This document shows, in pieces, positions 25,068 to 39,916 of a DNA stretch of 64,000 nucleotides. The stretch is from Synchiropus splendidus (Eukaryota > Chordata > Actinopteri > Syngnathiformes > Callionymidae). The position numbers were made by a program, and so were the translations under genes. The notes beneath the pieces are model-generated. The model worked only from the letters and a program-made list of their open reading frames with translations. It was not told the origin of the DNA and ran no database searches. The stretch is from NCBI RefSeq assembly GCF_027744825.2, contig NC_071338.1, forward strand, positions 27,093,501 through 27,157,500, in the 5' to 3' direction. Numbering within the stretch: position 1 is the first letter of the stretch; each line of letters opens with the position of its first letter.

Positions 25068-26539
25068 CCCAGTCATTTGCTGGCAAGATATGGGTCCATG
25101 CTGCTGGCTTGGAGCTGATTTGGATTGGAACATCGATCGAAATACTGTTGCGCTGCCACAAATAGTAGAGCGACAAATAATTTCTTCCATCATGTGCAAA
25201 CAACCACACAGAGGAGAACAAGGGACACATGAGTGAATGTCAGTGACTCTAAAACAGCAAGTACTTACAAGAACTGAGTCACTCAGCGGACACAAACCAT
25301 ATATAATTTATTATTCTTTGGGTTATTATTCTTCAATTTTGTTGCCAACCACTAAGTTTTGAACTGTTAGCTTTGGTTTGAATTCAATAAACAGGAAGTA
25401 TGGCACAAACACGCATCAACAAAACACTATACACAAATGTAAAACACATGCTTTTCCAAATAACATCTCGTTTGTTATTTCACAACCAACCTACACTGTT
25501 CCAGGTCTTTTACAGCTTTGAGGTCAGGAATTTTGGATATGTCATGAGATCATGCAGATTCATCCCGTAAAATCACTGATTGTGGATTGTGGATTGTTGA
25601 CAGCAACTCAAAGAAGCCAGTGCTCTATGTAAGACGACACATGGATGTGGTTATAAAACTCTTGAGATTAAAGCAGTACAGTAGGGAAGCTAAAGTGCAC
25701 CGGTTTATCACGCTATAGATAAGAAGCCTACATGCTCTCAATGAGGAGAGACAGAGAATTTACGCAACACGGCAGTGCTGTGTTGTAATGCATCAACCCA
25801 ACTGAGAGCAGCGCTGTCACTACCGCTCTCCATCATCAGCGGGAGCAAAACAGCAGCTATGCATTGTCTTTGGATTGAAAAAAAAAAGTGTGGGTTTAAG
25901 ATGGTGCTAGATATGTGCGTATATGAACATATGTATCCTGCACAGCATTAATATTAAACAGTTTTGGAGGTGACTGTTTCCCTGCTTGTCATGAATACAC
26001 GAGAAAGCATCCATCTTTGTGAAATACGATTTCACAGGTAGTAAGAGTAAAACTGGCTACACGTACAAGCACGCGCGCGCACACACACACACACACTGAA
26101 GGGGGAGCAACACAGATACACACAGGGACAGAGAAGGCTGCCAGCCATCCACACACTGATAACACCGCCAGAGTTTCCATCCGAATCCTCATTTGATCTT
26201 GGGCTATTTTGCTTTAAATGGATGAATTCCACTGAAGGCTAACAATGCTGATTGATTCAGCTTGATTCAACGCATGCTGACCTTATTTGAGCTGCAGTTT
26301 CTTTGAAACTGACCTAATATCCATCTAGCAGTCATCAGACAAAAAGATATGCAGTCACTTTTCGGTGTCTGCTCCATGCACTATGACTCATTACAATTTA
26401 AGTAAAGCAAATTCCAATCGATGTGGAAGAAATAAGAAATAAAACCTATTAAATCTGCGGAAAACTATTGGTAAAATATATACTTTATTTCGATCAAGTC
26501 TTTGTCATCAAAAAAAAGCACATCCATGTCTGAGCTTTT
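25068..26539. other. Non-coding stretch with one AC run
   Basis: Nothing beyond a CG/AC run (listed separately) and short duplicated words such as GATTGTGGATTGTGGATTGT near 25580-25600. Confidence 0.5.
26070..26096. repeat. (CG)n(AC)n microsatellite
   Basis: GCACGCGCGCGCACACACAC plus further AC units; purine-pyrimidine alternation throughout. Confidence 0.9.
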
Positions 26540-26850
26540 TCAAATAAATATGCGTAACACGGTAATGTAGCTTATGACCTAATGAAGACACAATGATCCA
26601 GTGATTATTCATAATAGTGTGAAAGTGAAGGTGCAGGTGGGAATATTCACAATTACACCCTGGGTATGAATCTATGTAATTAAGCTCATTAGCTAATAAG
26701 GATACATTCTTCAGCAAAAGAGCTTATTTAACAGCCAGCTTATTACTTTAATCACCTATAAGATAATGAACTAATTGGGACGAGGGAATCTTAATCAGCG
26801 TGTAAGAGAAAACGTGATAATTATGTTCACAATTACTCCAGTTTAGAGCG
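26540..26850. promoter_or_regulatory. Possible conserved non-coding element (texture only)
   Basis: Non-repetitive sequence densely packed with homeodomain-type TAAT/ATTA cores (for example AATTAAGCTCATTAGCTAAT at about 26680-26699) and paired CAATTA/TAATTATG words, with no open frame. This texture is typical of vertebrate developmental enhancers. Conservation cannot be judged from one sequence, so this is a pointer only. Confidence 0.15.
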
Positions 26851-27282
26851 TGGATTGAGCAGCTCATGCACTCACGTATACGTTGCAGTTAACAGGTGCG
26901 AGCATGAGCACAGAGGAAGAGGTGAACAGAAGTGCCCACAGACCACCGGTGTATTACAAGGGAAGGGCAGCAGGTGGGAAGTGGCCAGTCAGGGCAGCAT
27001 CGTCCATCAGCAGCACACAGGAAAAAACACGTACAATGCAAATGGCAATGATAGAAAATGTCGTCACGCTCAAATGCAGCCATACTTCATTCTGCCATAT
27101 ATTTTCTATATTATAAGAACAGCTATATCAACATTTCATAAGTGAAGACTTGGATATGCGTTGCATTTGTGATGCGTGGTTACTCCCACTTGAGTTATCT
27201 AGTTGAGAGAGCAGTTCTTCCGCGAGTTCATGACAACATGCTCATTGACAAGAATTATTGTAAGTTTTATGTAGTAAGGAAT
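26851..27282. other. Non-coding stretch, nothing recognised
   Basis: No supported feature; overlapping open frames of 77-96 codons have no domain content. Confidence 0.5.
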
Positions 27283-27400
27283 AATGACAATATAATACAA
27301 TATATTACAATACATTGTTGTATTTACAGTATCACAATATATGGCGATGTAGTGTATCGTCACTCCTGTAGTGGGATACGTATCTTATTGCCAAACATCA
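27283..27400. repeat. Degenerate TATCG-rich dispersed repeat fragment
   Basis: ATGACAATATAATACAATAT then TATCACAATATATGGCGATG, GTATCGTCACTCCTG and GGATACGTATCTTATTGCC. Text of the form ...GTATCGTGATACGTATCGTATTGCC is familiar from fish dispersed repeats. Boundaries are approximate and the family is unassigned. Confidence 0.35.
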
Positions 27401-30400
27401 TAGTGAAACAGCAATTGTGGGTTCTCCAATTACAAGACATAGTATTACTATACACAGCTAAACAACCCAAGAAGAAACTGCAGTTGAGAGAATTTATTGA
27501 AACCTACTACAAAAGAAAAAAAATACTGCCAGCATTAGAGCTTCAGATTCACTAGCCGCTTTTACAAACGGCCACATGAGAGCTTGACAGCACAGAGAGG
27601 CACATGTTAAATGTCAAGTGAAGAAATTAAGAGGGTAAATTGAATTTCCTAATTACAATTAGACATCATTTACAACGCTGAATTGTGGACTTAACCCAAT
27701 TTTCTAAATCCGTATTCATCAGCTGAAAATGTCCTGCCTCTGAATCATTTTCATTTTTATTCTTTTTGAGCCAAGTGGGAGACGTTATCATCTTTTTGGT
27801 GCACCACGCGTTGAATCCATCACGCTTGACTTCGCCGACACACCAGGGACTCAGTCTGATCCCACTGTGACTTTGTCAGTTTGGCTGGTGCTAAAGAATA
27901 ACAGCCTCTTTCACTTCTAGCTCCCTGAACGGGGTCAGCTGATTACTACCAGATGCATGTGTACATCAAACACACCATTAGACACAGAGTATGGAAATCT
28001 TTTTCTGTATAAACATGAAAGCGTGTATAGGCCTTCTTCTGATCTCTACATGGATCAGAAATACAAAGCAGTAAATTCAATACAATTGTTTCCAGTTTAA
28101 AAAAATGGCACGAGTTTAAATATTTTGACATTCAACTACATGTATTCAATGGATTCATTGATATAAAACCCATCAGTGAGGGGAGTCAAACATCCATCAG
28201 CAACGCCTTCACTTTCAACTCTTCAAGAATTTAGGAAAACAGTTAGTATATCGCTCAATGAACCCCCACTAAAATGCACCATTCCACTACACCATGAGGC
28301 TCAGTACAAAATGCTGACGTCACACCTGGGAACGAGTAGCATGAAATACGTCGACTAAGCAAAGGGACGAAAGGCTCCAGGGGAGTAAAGACGGAAATGG
28401 CTGCTCTTTTTGGGGAGGTTAGCAGAAGGGCACGCTGTGATCTGCTGTGGCCTAGATATTCACCAACTCTTTTCTTCCGTTCACTCCATGTCTGAATGAA
28501 TTTTAAAGGGACAAAATGGTGCAACATAGTAGACTGAATGTACAAACACAACAAAATACATTTAAGGAAAAGAGCAACAAAAGCATATGGAGACTCATAG
28601 AAAGGTCTGCAGTGAAAGCAGACCACAGTCATGTTTGGCTGCAGTAAAAAGAAGACGATTGTGGACTAGGCTCTGTTTTGGGATGCTGAGCTACGTGTAA
28701 GAAACCACTCAAAGTCTAACTATAAAATCTTAAAAAAGGAAACTGGCCTCAGAGTGTGGATGGGTAAAACTTTTAAGAGGAAGGAGAATGAATTTAATGT
28801 CTCAGAGTAAAAACATCTACTACCCTGCATACTGTAGATCACTGTACCATACTTCTTCTTATGAAAATAAAAACTTTTGATGCATTGTAGTGTCCCTAGC
28901 AGCATTTATCGAGAGTTCCATAATTTTTTCTCTGTCACTACTTGAGTGTGAATGAACCACAAAGACAACACAGAGTGGATCTGTACGTAACAACTGACTG
29001 TGTCGGTGGGTGCACATGTTGCAAATTGCAATTCAGCGTTAATCTTTCTTGACAGAGAAATATTGCCAAACCACCACCATGATGGCAGGCTGGCTGCAGG
29101 TCTACTGCTGGCAGGGCTGCAGCATCACAACAAGTAGTGTTTTCTGGAGAGAAACATGGTCTGTTTGGTCATTTTTACATTGTGATGTAAAATTTTAAAT
29201 GGTAATAACATTTTTCATCATGTATAAGTATAAATAGCATCTTATTAAAATAAATAAATAACACAAAATCTGCTTATATTATATTGGCGCAGATAACTTG
29301 GTGGTGGTGATGCAACTAAAATAATAAAATTAATAATTAGAAAATATCTATTAAAGAGAAAAAAATCTATTACTTGCATAGAACATAGAACAACATAGAA
29401 TTGTGACTGGTTAACTGGTGAAATTGTCTGTAGGTGTGAGGGTGGCATTGATTTGTTGTCTCCTTAACAGCCTTTCTCAAGTAGACAAGATAGGCATGAA
29501 GTCTACTTTAACCCTCTGAGAAGATAAGTAGAAGAAAACGGATGACTATATGGCAAAACAATTATTAGCTTTGTCAAAGAGAGAGTATTCTTTTTTGTGC
29601 AAAAGAAAAAAAAACGACAGAAGCTGCTACTTCTAATCTGTAGGATGACTGATAGGCAGCGCTGCCCAAGAGTGATGAACTCAATGCCCACTTTACAAAA
29701 CAACTGTACATGGTGGCAAAATCCCTCCGTGCATTTCCGACCTTTTGTTCGGCGTGACGACCTCAGGTTAAGTCAGTTGTACCACGAACAATAAGACGCA
29801 GAGCTAGCAGCAAAGATCCAAGGTCAACAAGACAGTATTAAAGCGTTTTAATAGAAGTCAGCAATAAAGATTGTTCAGTGTTAATACATTTTTATCATTT
29901 CAATATCTACTGTGCTCCTTCGTGTTCTCATTTCCGATAAAAATTATTCTGTTCATTTCATTTTGCCATCCACAGCACAATCACCTAACATGAGGGAAGA
30001 GACAGGAACACATCAAAAGAAGCCACAGTGGCTGCCTAAATTTTCTGTTTATATGAGGATGAACATTTACGGAAAAAAATTCATTTCCATGTATACATCA
30101 TGTATTGTATTCTCCGTATTGAATGAGCAATTTCACTCTGTCCTCTTCCATCCAAAGTCGTTTTCTGAACATGAAGAAGAAGCTTTTGAAATGTATTTTG
30201 GTTTTTTTCACAGCGTCAAATGCTTGTATGCATGTGTCTACTCTGATAGCGCATGCATGTGTATGTTCATGGTGGATAGACGGACGGAACAATCAAAACA
30301 CCATGTATGCTTAAAGTATGATTGGGAGCTTGGATAATAATGAACGTTTCCAGTCCCATTGGACAACAGAGTCCCGCAGGAGGGTCAATGGGAAACACTC

Positions 30401-33400
30401 CCATGAATGATGGTTGAAATATAAGATTATACCATGTTATGAGGAAGTGAGATAGTGATACTAGTATAAGATATATTTCTTTGAATATATTTCAAGCTTT
30501 TTGATGTTTTTTTTTATTGGCATTATGGTCAACATGACCAGTGTTTTATCGCAGTTGACGCGTCTTTTTTTGTGCTTTAAATGTCTTAAGGATGTCAGGG
30601 AGAAGACGAGTGCGTGGAGGGTTTTCCTTCAGCTTATCATGTCAACTAATACAAATTCATTTCATATTCATCAGAATGGTTGTTCTCCGCAGGGGGTTCA
30701 TGGCGCTACCTATCACGCTCCCCCTTTTCTTTTTGATTTGGCTCATTTGAGCAGTGTGGTCCCCAGCAGCTTGTTAGAACTGCCACCTCGGTGACTCTGC
30801 CCCCTGGATGGAGAGGTGGGGGCGAAGGGAGGGGGTGAGATGGCAGAGATGGAAGGGGTGCTCAAAGGGGAGTTGAGGGGTGTGCAGGATGATAGGTTAG
30901 GGAGGCCTAACCCACAGCATTTTCACAAGACAAGGCTGAGACAGCAGTGGGGGGAAAACTTAAACAAGGTACACCATCTACCGGCAAGTCATGGGTACTG
31001 CTGACTCCCACTGTAATCAATGAATCAGTACAGACTAGTCTTTAAACAAGTTAAAAATCCATTCTGCATTCGAAACCTCTTGTATTGATAGGGATTTGGG
31101 TAGAAGAAGAACACCTGCCTTGCAAAATAAATACATGAAGTCAATTTCAGAATTGGGAAATGGTGCTCATCTATATTGTTATGGTTGCATTATATGCTGA
31201 ATTATAAATGTATGATTTTAAGTCAAAGTTATCCTTGAGCTCTTCCAGAACAAAGACAAATTCTACTGAGAAAGCGTTTTCCTAGTCAACCTGTTTGAGA
31301 TTTATTAAATTCAGCCATTTGCCACGACTGTCCTTTCCATCCCGTCTCCTCACCCTACAAGAAAATAAATCTAATTTCCTCAGCCCTGCAACAGAAAGCG
31401 TACATGCTCAGCTGTCGTGGCTCCACCCACCACTGCTCCCAGCTCACAGTCAAATCCCATCTACCCCTCCCAGTATCTCTCATACTGATGCACCTTTTTC
31501 TTCACAGCGTGGCTCCACTTTGTAACAAACAATGATCAGCACCTAAATTACAATCATTTCTAGAATCTGCCTGGTTTAAAATATGAATTTGAAAGAGATG
31601 TTAAATCAAGTACTCAATCTTGCAACACTTTTTCAATGAAATCTCTGTACACAACTTAACCATGGCTATAAGCTAGAAGAACAAGAAAAGAAGTACTGCA
31701 AAATCTTTTTGATGTATTGTGTTAGCCAGGAAACACGCACAACTCCTGTCAAATGTCTTCAAGCTCTTGTCTGAGAGGAACATCGACAGGAATACACAGG
31801 GTTATTGGTCATTATTCAGTGTAGTTTGAAGCAGGTAGATGCAGAGTTTTTAAAATGAATGGTAGGCCAGTGCAGGAAACTCACAGTTCACCTATACTGT
31901 GGATTCCAGCAGAGATACAGTGTCAGGCAAATCTTCGCAATGGTCCTTCCAGCAGGGAAACCAAATGTTTTTCTGAGTCCCAGTTCATGCAGGAAAATCT
32001 AAAGCTTGCCTGGTAACAATAGCCAGTTCAAACAGTCTTTGACAGAACTCTTAAAAAGATTTAAGGAAGCAATAAAGGTGGTAGAGATGGCCAACCTAAT
32101 TACAATTTAACTGAAGCCAGTTATTTCCTGAATCTCAGCCAGTGTCATTAACAGAGCTACTGAGATCAGCTTTATCTCTGCACTGACAGCGAGGAGGAAA
32201 CAATCACAGACCTACGCACTTCTTTCGTCCGAGTTCAAATCATTCCCTTCGCAAGGAAATTCATTTCCTTGGATATCTAATGAATCATAACCCGGTGACT
32301 GCTGTGGGTGCCAATCCAAACCGCTGCTGATTCCCAAACATTTGATTCTGACAGAATTAATTGCATGTCCCTGCAGAGGCGAAGACACAGCACTTGACAC
32401 TCTTAATAGATTTTTGCATCATAATATTCTGTTCTCTCTACAATAAGAAAATCAGGAGAGCAACAAAGTTATTATCTTCTTCCACACTAAAACCCAAAAG
32501 CCTAAGCTCTCCATTTCATGTCAAAATTCATCCCCGGACATTCACTTGCTTAACTTCATGGGAGATTTTCAATTTTAAAAAGCTCAAAAATATGTATGAC
32601 TGTTAGTCTTTGGCTCACTCTAGAAAGCCAAAAGAAAAGGTGTCTAGGATTCTCAGATGAAACTATCTCCCCATGAACCAGAAATGGATAATCTATTACA
32701 GACGATGATGAGGTCTCTTTTCTATACATTATACATGAAGAACCATTAGATTCGATGCATGTTTTCTGCATGGGTTCCCGCTGAAAAGACTTGAGGGGGG
32801 GGTGGTTGTAGATCGGCTACATGCAAAAGCGCCTGAGGCCAGCTCTGCAAGGTTATGGAGCATTAAAATAGCTGCACACAATAGGAGGCAAGAGAGAAAC
32901 CCCCGAACACACACACCAACCACAGTCTGGACCTCTGCTCTTGTGACAGTTTGGAGAGGCCTTCAGGGACACCAAGGTGAATGTAGGTAGGGTCACATGA
33001 CAGTGTTGTAAAACATTTATCTCCTTTAGATGGTGTAGGAGATAGGTTGAGCGCTGACCCTGCTATTACAAAATTACCCTAAGTGATGCTGTAGCGTAGA
33101 TCAGCACCGAGACAATACCCAATACGTTTGACCACCTTATTGATTTTCACACTCGGGCAGCGCGCTCCCAATGGCCAGTAAATTATAGGGAGTTTTACAG
33201 CAAATTACACCTGTTCCAGAAACATTACAGGGATATATGAGACAGTACATTTAAGTAATGTTACACAGAGCTTGTAAAAAGCAGGCGTCATTACGTCTAA
33301 TCATATACAGAGACATAAAACGTGCTTATCCTGATGAATTTGCTCATGTACTGTATAAAAAATGCAATAAACTATTAGAAATGTCCTGTTCAACCACTTA

Positions 33401-36400
33401 AAACTGATAGTGGAGAGTTTAAAACGTTCAACAAAATGTGCATTCCCTCACGAAAATGCCTCAGATCAGATTGACACAGCACTTAGTCAAAATTCCAGTT
33501 TTGTTTATTTTCCTTTCAGTGTTTAGGATATTTATGGATATTGAAACGATGCCAAGCAGACTCCACATCAAGGAAGCTTCCTGAACTCTGCTGCACCTGG
33601 ATATATATGGCTGCAGTAATTTTTAACACAGCCAAACGCGGAGCTTGTAAACCAAGACTTTATCGCAAACCAATGGTGACCTTAGGATGGCCTTGCGAAA
33701 AATGAAAGAAGCTGTTCCAGGTGTTGAGTGAGTGCATATGTGGATCGTAGTTGCACATGTGGTGCAGTGTGTTTCACATAAATTATATAAGCAGACAGAA
33801 ATGATTTAACGCAAACATATAGATTAAAATACCATCTGGTGGAGAGGTATTTCTTTTCCCTCACACAATAACAGGCCATTTCTAACCATAACTTATCCTT
33901 CATGATGCTCTATTCAACAACATCATTTTCTTGCAGAGATTTTTGTAAGAAATGTAAGCATTACATTGGCGCAAAATGAGTAATTTATTATTATACAATA
34001 TTTATGTATTTGCATTCCAATAAAGCCAAAACCCATCAATATATCAAACAATGTCTAAAGATAGACATTTAAAAGATATGTATATGTATGCAGATATTGC
34101 AAAAAACATGTAGTGGGAACATGATGCAAGACGCAGAAAAAATAAATATACACCAGGCACATATAAAAAGTAAAGAAAAAGCACAGTAAGGCCACATAAG
34201 ATTATCAACAGAAACCACCAAACCTTAACCCACTTGCTGTCAGACTGTCTGGTTTCAGGTTAAACTTGACCCATCACACTTGACCTTTGGTTTCTGCTAT
34301 GGTTGAGCGACCAGGGCACAGCTGTGAGGGAGGTACTGTGGCAGGACAGACTCTCATCTGATACAGGAGAAATTCAATTGGAGCATATTAGTGTCGAAGT
34401 AGTTGAATATCACTCAGTCCACTAAACTGCAAACATATTTTCCGCTGCACTTAGGGCAGCTTCTATTAACCTCGACAACAGTGGGAGGGCTTGGGCTTGT
34501 GGGGTCACAGCCACACATGGGTCCTGAGTTTAAAATTGTCAGCACTTCTCAGCAGTATTCTATTTTTAACCCCTGATAAATATTGCTGTGGTCATTATTT
34601 TCAATGTTTCTGTCCTAAACTGTCAAATGCCTTGCAGGTTTGATGTATGAACGGTGGTCCATCACTTCCATTGTTCCCCAGGGCAACCAATGAGTGTGTG
34701 GTACCCTGCATTGGGCCAGACAAAGACAGATAGATGCGATGGACTCAGGCCATAGGTACCAGGGGATGCTTCTCAGGATAGCTTACAAATAGCCGTGAGA
34801 GGGAAGGGATGAGGCTGAATAAAAGCTGATACTCCACAGAGTTACTCAACCCATAACTGTCACCTCTGCGGATTGAACAGCCGTCCCAAATGAAGATAAA
34901 GCATCGATTCGAAGAGTAATATCTAGTGTCTTCTCCAAGTTTGCAATAAGAATAAGGCGAAAATACCTTGCCATGTGAATATTGATCCCTAAAAGTCAAC
35001 ATTGCGGGGACCAGAAGACAGGTTTCAGTGCGGAACCCAACTTCTCTTTGTAAACATCCCCGTAGCAAATTAATAACCACAAAAGATTCATACTAAAATT
35101 GGGTCCCATCTTGCTTCAACAACCCCCCATCCCAATGCATTTCCCCCCTGCCATCCCCAATGTCTCTTCTCACCACAATCAGTGTCAGGAGAAGCAGCGA
35201 GGAACAGTTTGTGAGAAACACTTATCTAGCACAGCGGCAGAGCCCTGTTCCTACACCCTTTATCTCACCAGGAGATGGAATTCAATATACAAAAACCCCA
35301 TCATGCAGCAGCATCACGCCTGTGCTGGGGATAAGGGCAGAGTTGCCAGGTAATTGGTTGGTGGTGGACGAACACAAGGTTTGAGACTACCCATGGAGGA
35401 GTAGAGATTACAGGAACGGGAGGAGGGAACGGTACCATGGAGTCACAGAAGGGTGGGGGAGGTCTTTTTTTTTTTACCCTGAATCCCACCCTACTCTTCT
35501 CATGCATTCTGCAGCACTGTGTTTATTTACACATATTTTTCATGTAAAAAAATGGATGCATTTTTGGGAGAATTTGTTTAATGTATAATTGCTCACTACT
35601 GTGGCTAATGGAAATTTAAAGCAGTATCATTATATGTCATGACTAAAAATGTATCGGGGAATTTCCCATCTGATAAATGATCATACACCCAGGCAAAGAA
35701 GATTTGGACACAGAGATGAGGAGTGGATATCCACAGACATGCCATTTCCCGTTTTCCAACTCCACCTTGAGATAGAGGAGAGGAGGGAGAGATAAAGGAA
35801 CATGTGAGTGGAAGAGAAAGAAAAAGTAATTTCTCTGATTTATTTATGATGCAATAAAGGTATGCTGAATGCATCAGAACATGCAGCAGTGGTCATACTG
35901 TCAGGGAAGATGAAGTGTCTTCATAGTCGACTGAGCGAAGGAGCGAGGGAAGGAGAGAGAGAGAATGTTGGTTATTCCGCAGAAGGGTGTTAACCATCTC
36001 ATCTCTACAGCAACACCATACTCACCACAAAATGGCTACTTTTGTTCCTTTTGACACCCGATTCAGAATGGGGGGGGGTTGCATCTTTACTGTCACCATC
36101 TCATCTCCCTGCGTAATCCCTCCACCAATGCTATCTTATAACGCAAAATATATTTTACATACCAACACAAAATACATGTTTGGATAATTATATTCATGTG
36201 TATCATAATGACAAGTGTATAACGTGTATATATCCTAGAGCATCCAAATGATAATTCTGAGAAGAAAATAGACAGCTTTCAGTTTTAGCTCACCGAATAC
36301 GCCCACTTTTAAGAAATGGAAAATGAACATTGAAGAGAGGGGCGGTGAGAAGAGACCAGTGTCTTTACTGCGCGCAGGGGCTCATGACCAGGACAACACC

Positions 36401-39400
36401 CCCCTCTACAGGCAAAGAGAAAACAATAACAAAAGGCTGCATGAGAAATAAAATTAGGTTTTTTTCTTTAGAAACATGGTTTGCAAGATTATATGATGCG
36501 TTATTGTCAAATATTTTATGCAGTACTTTCCTTTTTTTTAATCAGAATTGACAATTATATACATTTATATACAATTGTATACATACATACGAGTCGGAAA
36601 GTAAACTCGCAGGTGTGTGTACAAAGTGAAAATATTACTTTATAACAAACTTCTAGACAACTACATTGAATCATGAGTTCATTTAAAAAGTAAAACACAA
36701 TTTCATCAAAACATGGCTGAATCCAATTCACCTCAGCAGGCTTTCTGTTGCCACACTTGATAGTGGGAATCAGAAACCCAAGCTCTACATAGATAGACAA
36801 GCGTCCGCACCAAACCACTGAAACACCGGCCCTGTATATTTGCAAGTCTGCCAGTGAGGCGACGATAAACTTTCAAACAGGTTGTATCGATAATTAAAAT
36901 CACGTCAAACTCACACCCGGCCCAAACAAAAATGGATCTGCTAGTTTACGTGTCCACAGAGGAGTCAATTATTCAGAGATTTGCCAAATATGGAGAGCAA
37001 TATCTCAACAATACTATTCTGCCCAGAAAATTAAAAAGATAAAAGCCAGATAAGACTGAATCTCCGGTGCTTATGTGAAACCTTTTTTTTTCGCTGCAAT
37101 TTATTCAGTGATTGACCCGGCGCTTTTCCATCTGTATCTTGGAGGACTTTGCAACTGAGCCGTTGAATCATCTGATGCTACGGCTCAATCCCTCAACTCC
37201 TAGGTTATTTCTTCCAGATATCCTATAATATTATATAAAGAAGAGCCGGCATTTCAAGTACATATTAAACATAAAAATGAAGCCAAATAAACTAACAAAA
37301 GTTCAGGGATCAGCAGCATCAAAGCATTCCTGGACCAGCTCAAAACACGTGAGTCTTTGTGAGCAGAAGCTCGGAGATGTTCGGCACATCTCAGACCCTG
37401 GCTTTAAAATTTTTCCTGAAGATTATCTTTTGGCCTTTGAAGCCTGCATTCCACCTGCCCCAATCTAACAGGGCTGTACAGCTGGTTTTCAGGCATTGGT
37501 CAATGTTCCTCACGTCAGTGAGCCTCGCCCTCAGGGAGACTCCTATTTATTGCTGTCCAAAGCTATGCAGAAGCTCTGTATAGATCTTCAAAGAAGAACT
37601 CGAAACCATCCTCCTATACAATAGAAATGTTTTGAGGAGGGAAATCTTGAGGACTTAAATTTATATGAGGGCAAGGCCAACTTTAAACTACAAGGTCTCC
37701 AAGTGGGCACAAATGCTGTATCAGACACATCACTATTGAAAACAAATATGAATGGAGAAAATGTTAATACAATGGGCTTCTTTCACATGAAGAAAGGTAC
37801 AGTACATGGTTTTCCCAAGGTAATTTAGTGTAAAGCTGAAAAAAACAGCCCAGCTTTGCATGTAGCAAAACAATATAAACACAGTGTACTGGTTTCTAGG
37901 AGGTGTGGAGATGTAAAAGGCAGCACGAAGCAACAGAGAGGTCCTCAAAGAGCATACTGTACTTAATGAAAATACATATTCTTTTATCTAAATTGGCTTA
38001 CAATTAGGTAGCAATATTACAACAAGAACTTGCTCACACAACTTGACTTTAAAACATTCAAATCTATAACTTTTCAGAAATGGAAATGAGTGAGTGGTTA
38101 TTTATTTTACCATCTTAGTTGTGCTAGAATAACTTGCTTTCTCATCAGTAAACACTATTCCAAGGCATTGACATTTATGCAAAGCACTTGACGGATAAAG
38201 AGATGCATTTCAGCATGACCCAATGATGTGACAAAACACTGAAACTGCCTAACTTCCTGCCCTCACACATTCTGACTCGACTCTAAAGATAAATAGGATC
38301 CAATCTTTGGCTGGCCTTTGTGTGTAAATCCTTGTCATTTCCACTCTCATAAAGTATCAGTGTCCTGATTACCCTGCAGTGCGGCGGAGAATCAAATGCA
38401 TGAACGGTGTCGGCGGGGTGAGTGTGAATGAGATGCTCAGTGACCTTGCCACTATCACACCAGTCTTTTTTACAAGTTCGAATGAGCAGGTCGCCTGGAT
38501 CACATCAGGCCAGCACTGGTTAGCAACTTGCACAAAGGCCACGAGTAAATGACTGAGGCAAGTCTTTCCGAAGTATATTTGATTAAAAGAGACTGTTACT
38601 TGTTTCTGATTTATTGGAGACGTGATCCCTTCCAGATTAAGAATACTCATTTCTTTCCAAGAAAACTAAGATGCTGATGACTGGCTATGCTCATGTGCCA
38701 AATACCGAATGGGCCAACAAGCGGGGCTTACAAAAAAATGCCAAAAAATAAACAAATTAAATGCAATACTGCAGAAAAGGAATGTAAAATGGGGAAAAGT
38801 ACGCAGTAAATTTTGTGTGAAATGTATTGACTTGAGCATTTCACACAAGATATTCAGTAATGTATGTGCATTTCTTTGAGGTTAATATATTGTTATATTG
38901 TTATTATTGGTCATATTGTTCGCTAAAGTTAGTTTAACAATTGTGATCTATTGAAAGAGTCCAAACTTATTTTCTAACACTGGCTATCAGGACTAACTGT
39001 GGCTATGTGGGTTGTAAGCGGGCGATTAAGCATCAGAAAGTGGCTCTAATTGAGAGGATGATCATTTGTTCACACAGTCAGCTCAAATATCGTAGAGCTT
39101 CCCATCAGAAAGCGGCCTGTCAGACAGATTTAGGTCCATCCACCAAAGCACGCCATTCTCAAGTCGAGCGCTCAGCCTCAGTCCACCAACAAATGAGAGC
39201 AATTCTTTAATTGAATTCCAGAAAGTTTGTTTCCCAACTAACTTGCGCTGGCATCAACATGCCAAGGTCAAGTTGAGCGTTCAAATCACTTTCATCCTAA
39301 AAAGTCACATCGGCTCCCGCAGTGGCAGACAGGCCTCTACAGCGCAGCTCTGAAGTCAGCAAATTGGACAGCGGCACCAGATGCATCGCATGTCTGTTCG

Positions 39401-39916
39401 CATTAAATGAGAGGCTGGCGATGTTAATTAGGCAGTGTACATTTATGTCAACAAATTATGTAAGCAGCCTCAAGTGTAGCAAAGCGTGATACCAGTTAAG
39501 TCACAGCTTGGCAAACGCTGCCCTGCCACTTCATGCTGATGTGGCCATGGTCGATCAAGCAGAGAGGCCTCAAATGCCAATTAGACATGAGTGGGTAATT
39601 GTGTCGGAGGGTGGGGGGCTGGTGGCACAGGGGGCCATGTTACATCCTCCTCAGGCACTTTGTGCTTCCATCCTTCACCAACATAGCAAGTGACACGTCG
39701 GAGATAGGCAAGGCTTTCCATAACCCCTCTCGCTTACACACTCACCGACTTACAAATGAGAACAATTAGAAAAGCTGATTCAGTCAACAGTCAGTAATGA
39801 TGCCCTTCACTGCACATGATTTGAGTTATAAAAAGTTATCCAAGAGTGTGTGGGGGAAGTGAACTTCATTGAAGTGGAGGGGAAAACATTTCACATGGAA
39901 ATGTTAAAAAGTTGCG
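27401..39916. other. Long non-coding stretch, nothing recognised
   Basis: About 12.5 kb without a supported gene or element. It includes A/T homopolymers (for example near 35467 and 37083) and a G-run of nine near 36071. It also contains open frames up to 141 codons (29912-30337 plus) without domains. Segments around 27640-27960, 32200-32370 and 39360-39480 have the unique, TTAATTA-containing texture of possible regulatory DNA. At 36728-36751 the minus strand has a 24-nt open segment flanked by TCAAG| and GAG|GTGAAT; I regard it as too short to call. Confidence 0.5.

Noticed and set aside
24831..25295. 154-codon minus-strand open frame, longest in the window
   Set aside because: Cysteine/serine-rich but without domain or homology I recognise; overlaps a degenerate repeat; other frames there are open too.
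27142..27555. 137-codon plus-strand open frame
   Set aside because: Runs through a TATCG-rich dispersed repeat fragment; no conserved motif.
29912..30337. 141-codon plus-strand open frame
   Set aside because: No domain, and open frames occur on the other strand and frame over the same bases; judged chance.
36728..36751. 24-nt minus-strand microexon-like segment
   Set aside because: Weak GTGAAT donor and very short length; chance matches at this level are expected in 64 kb.
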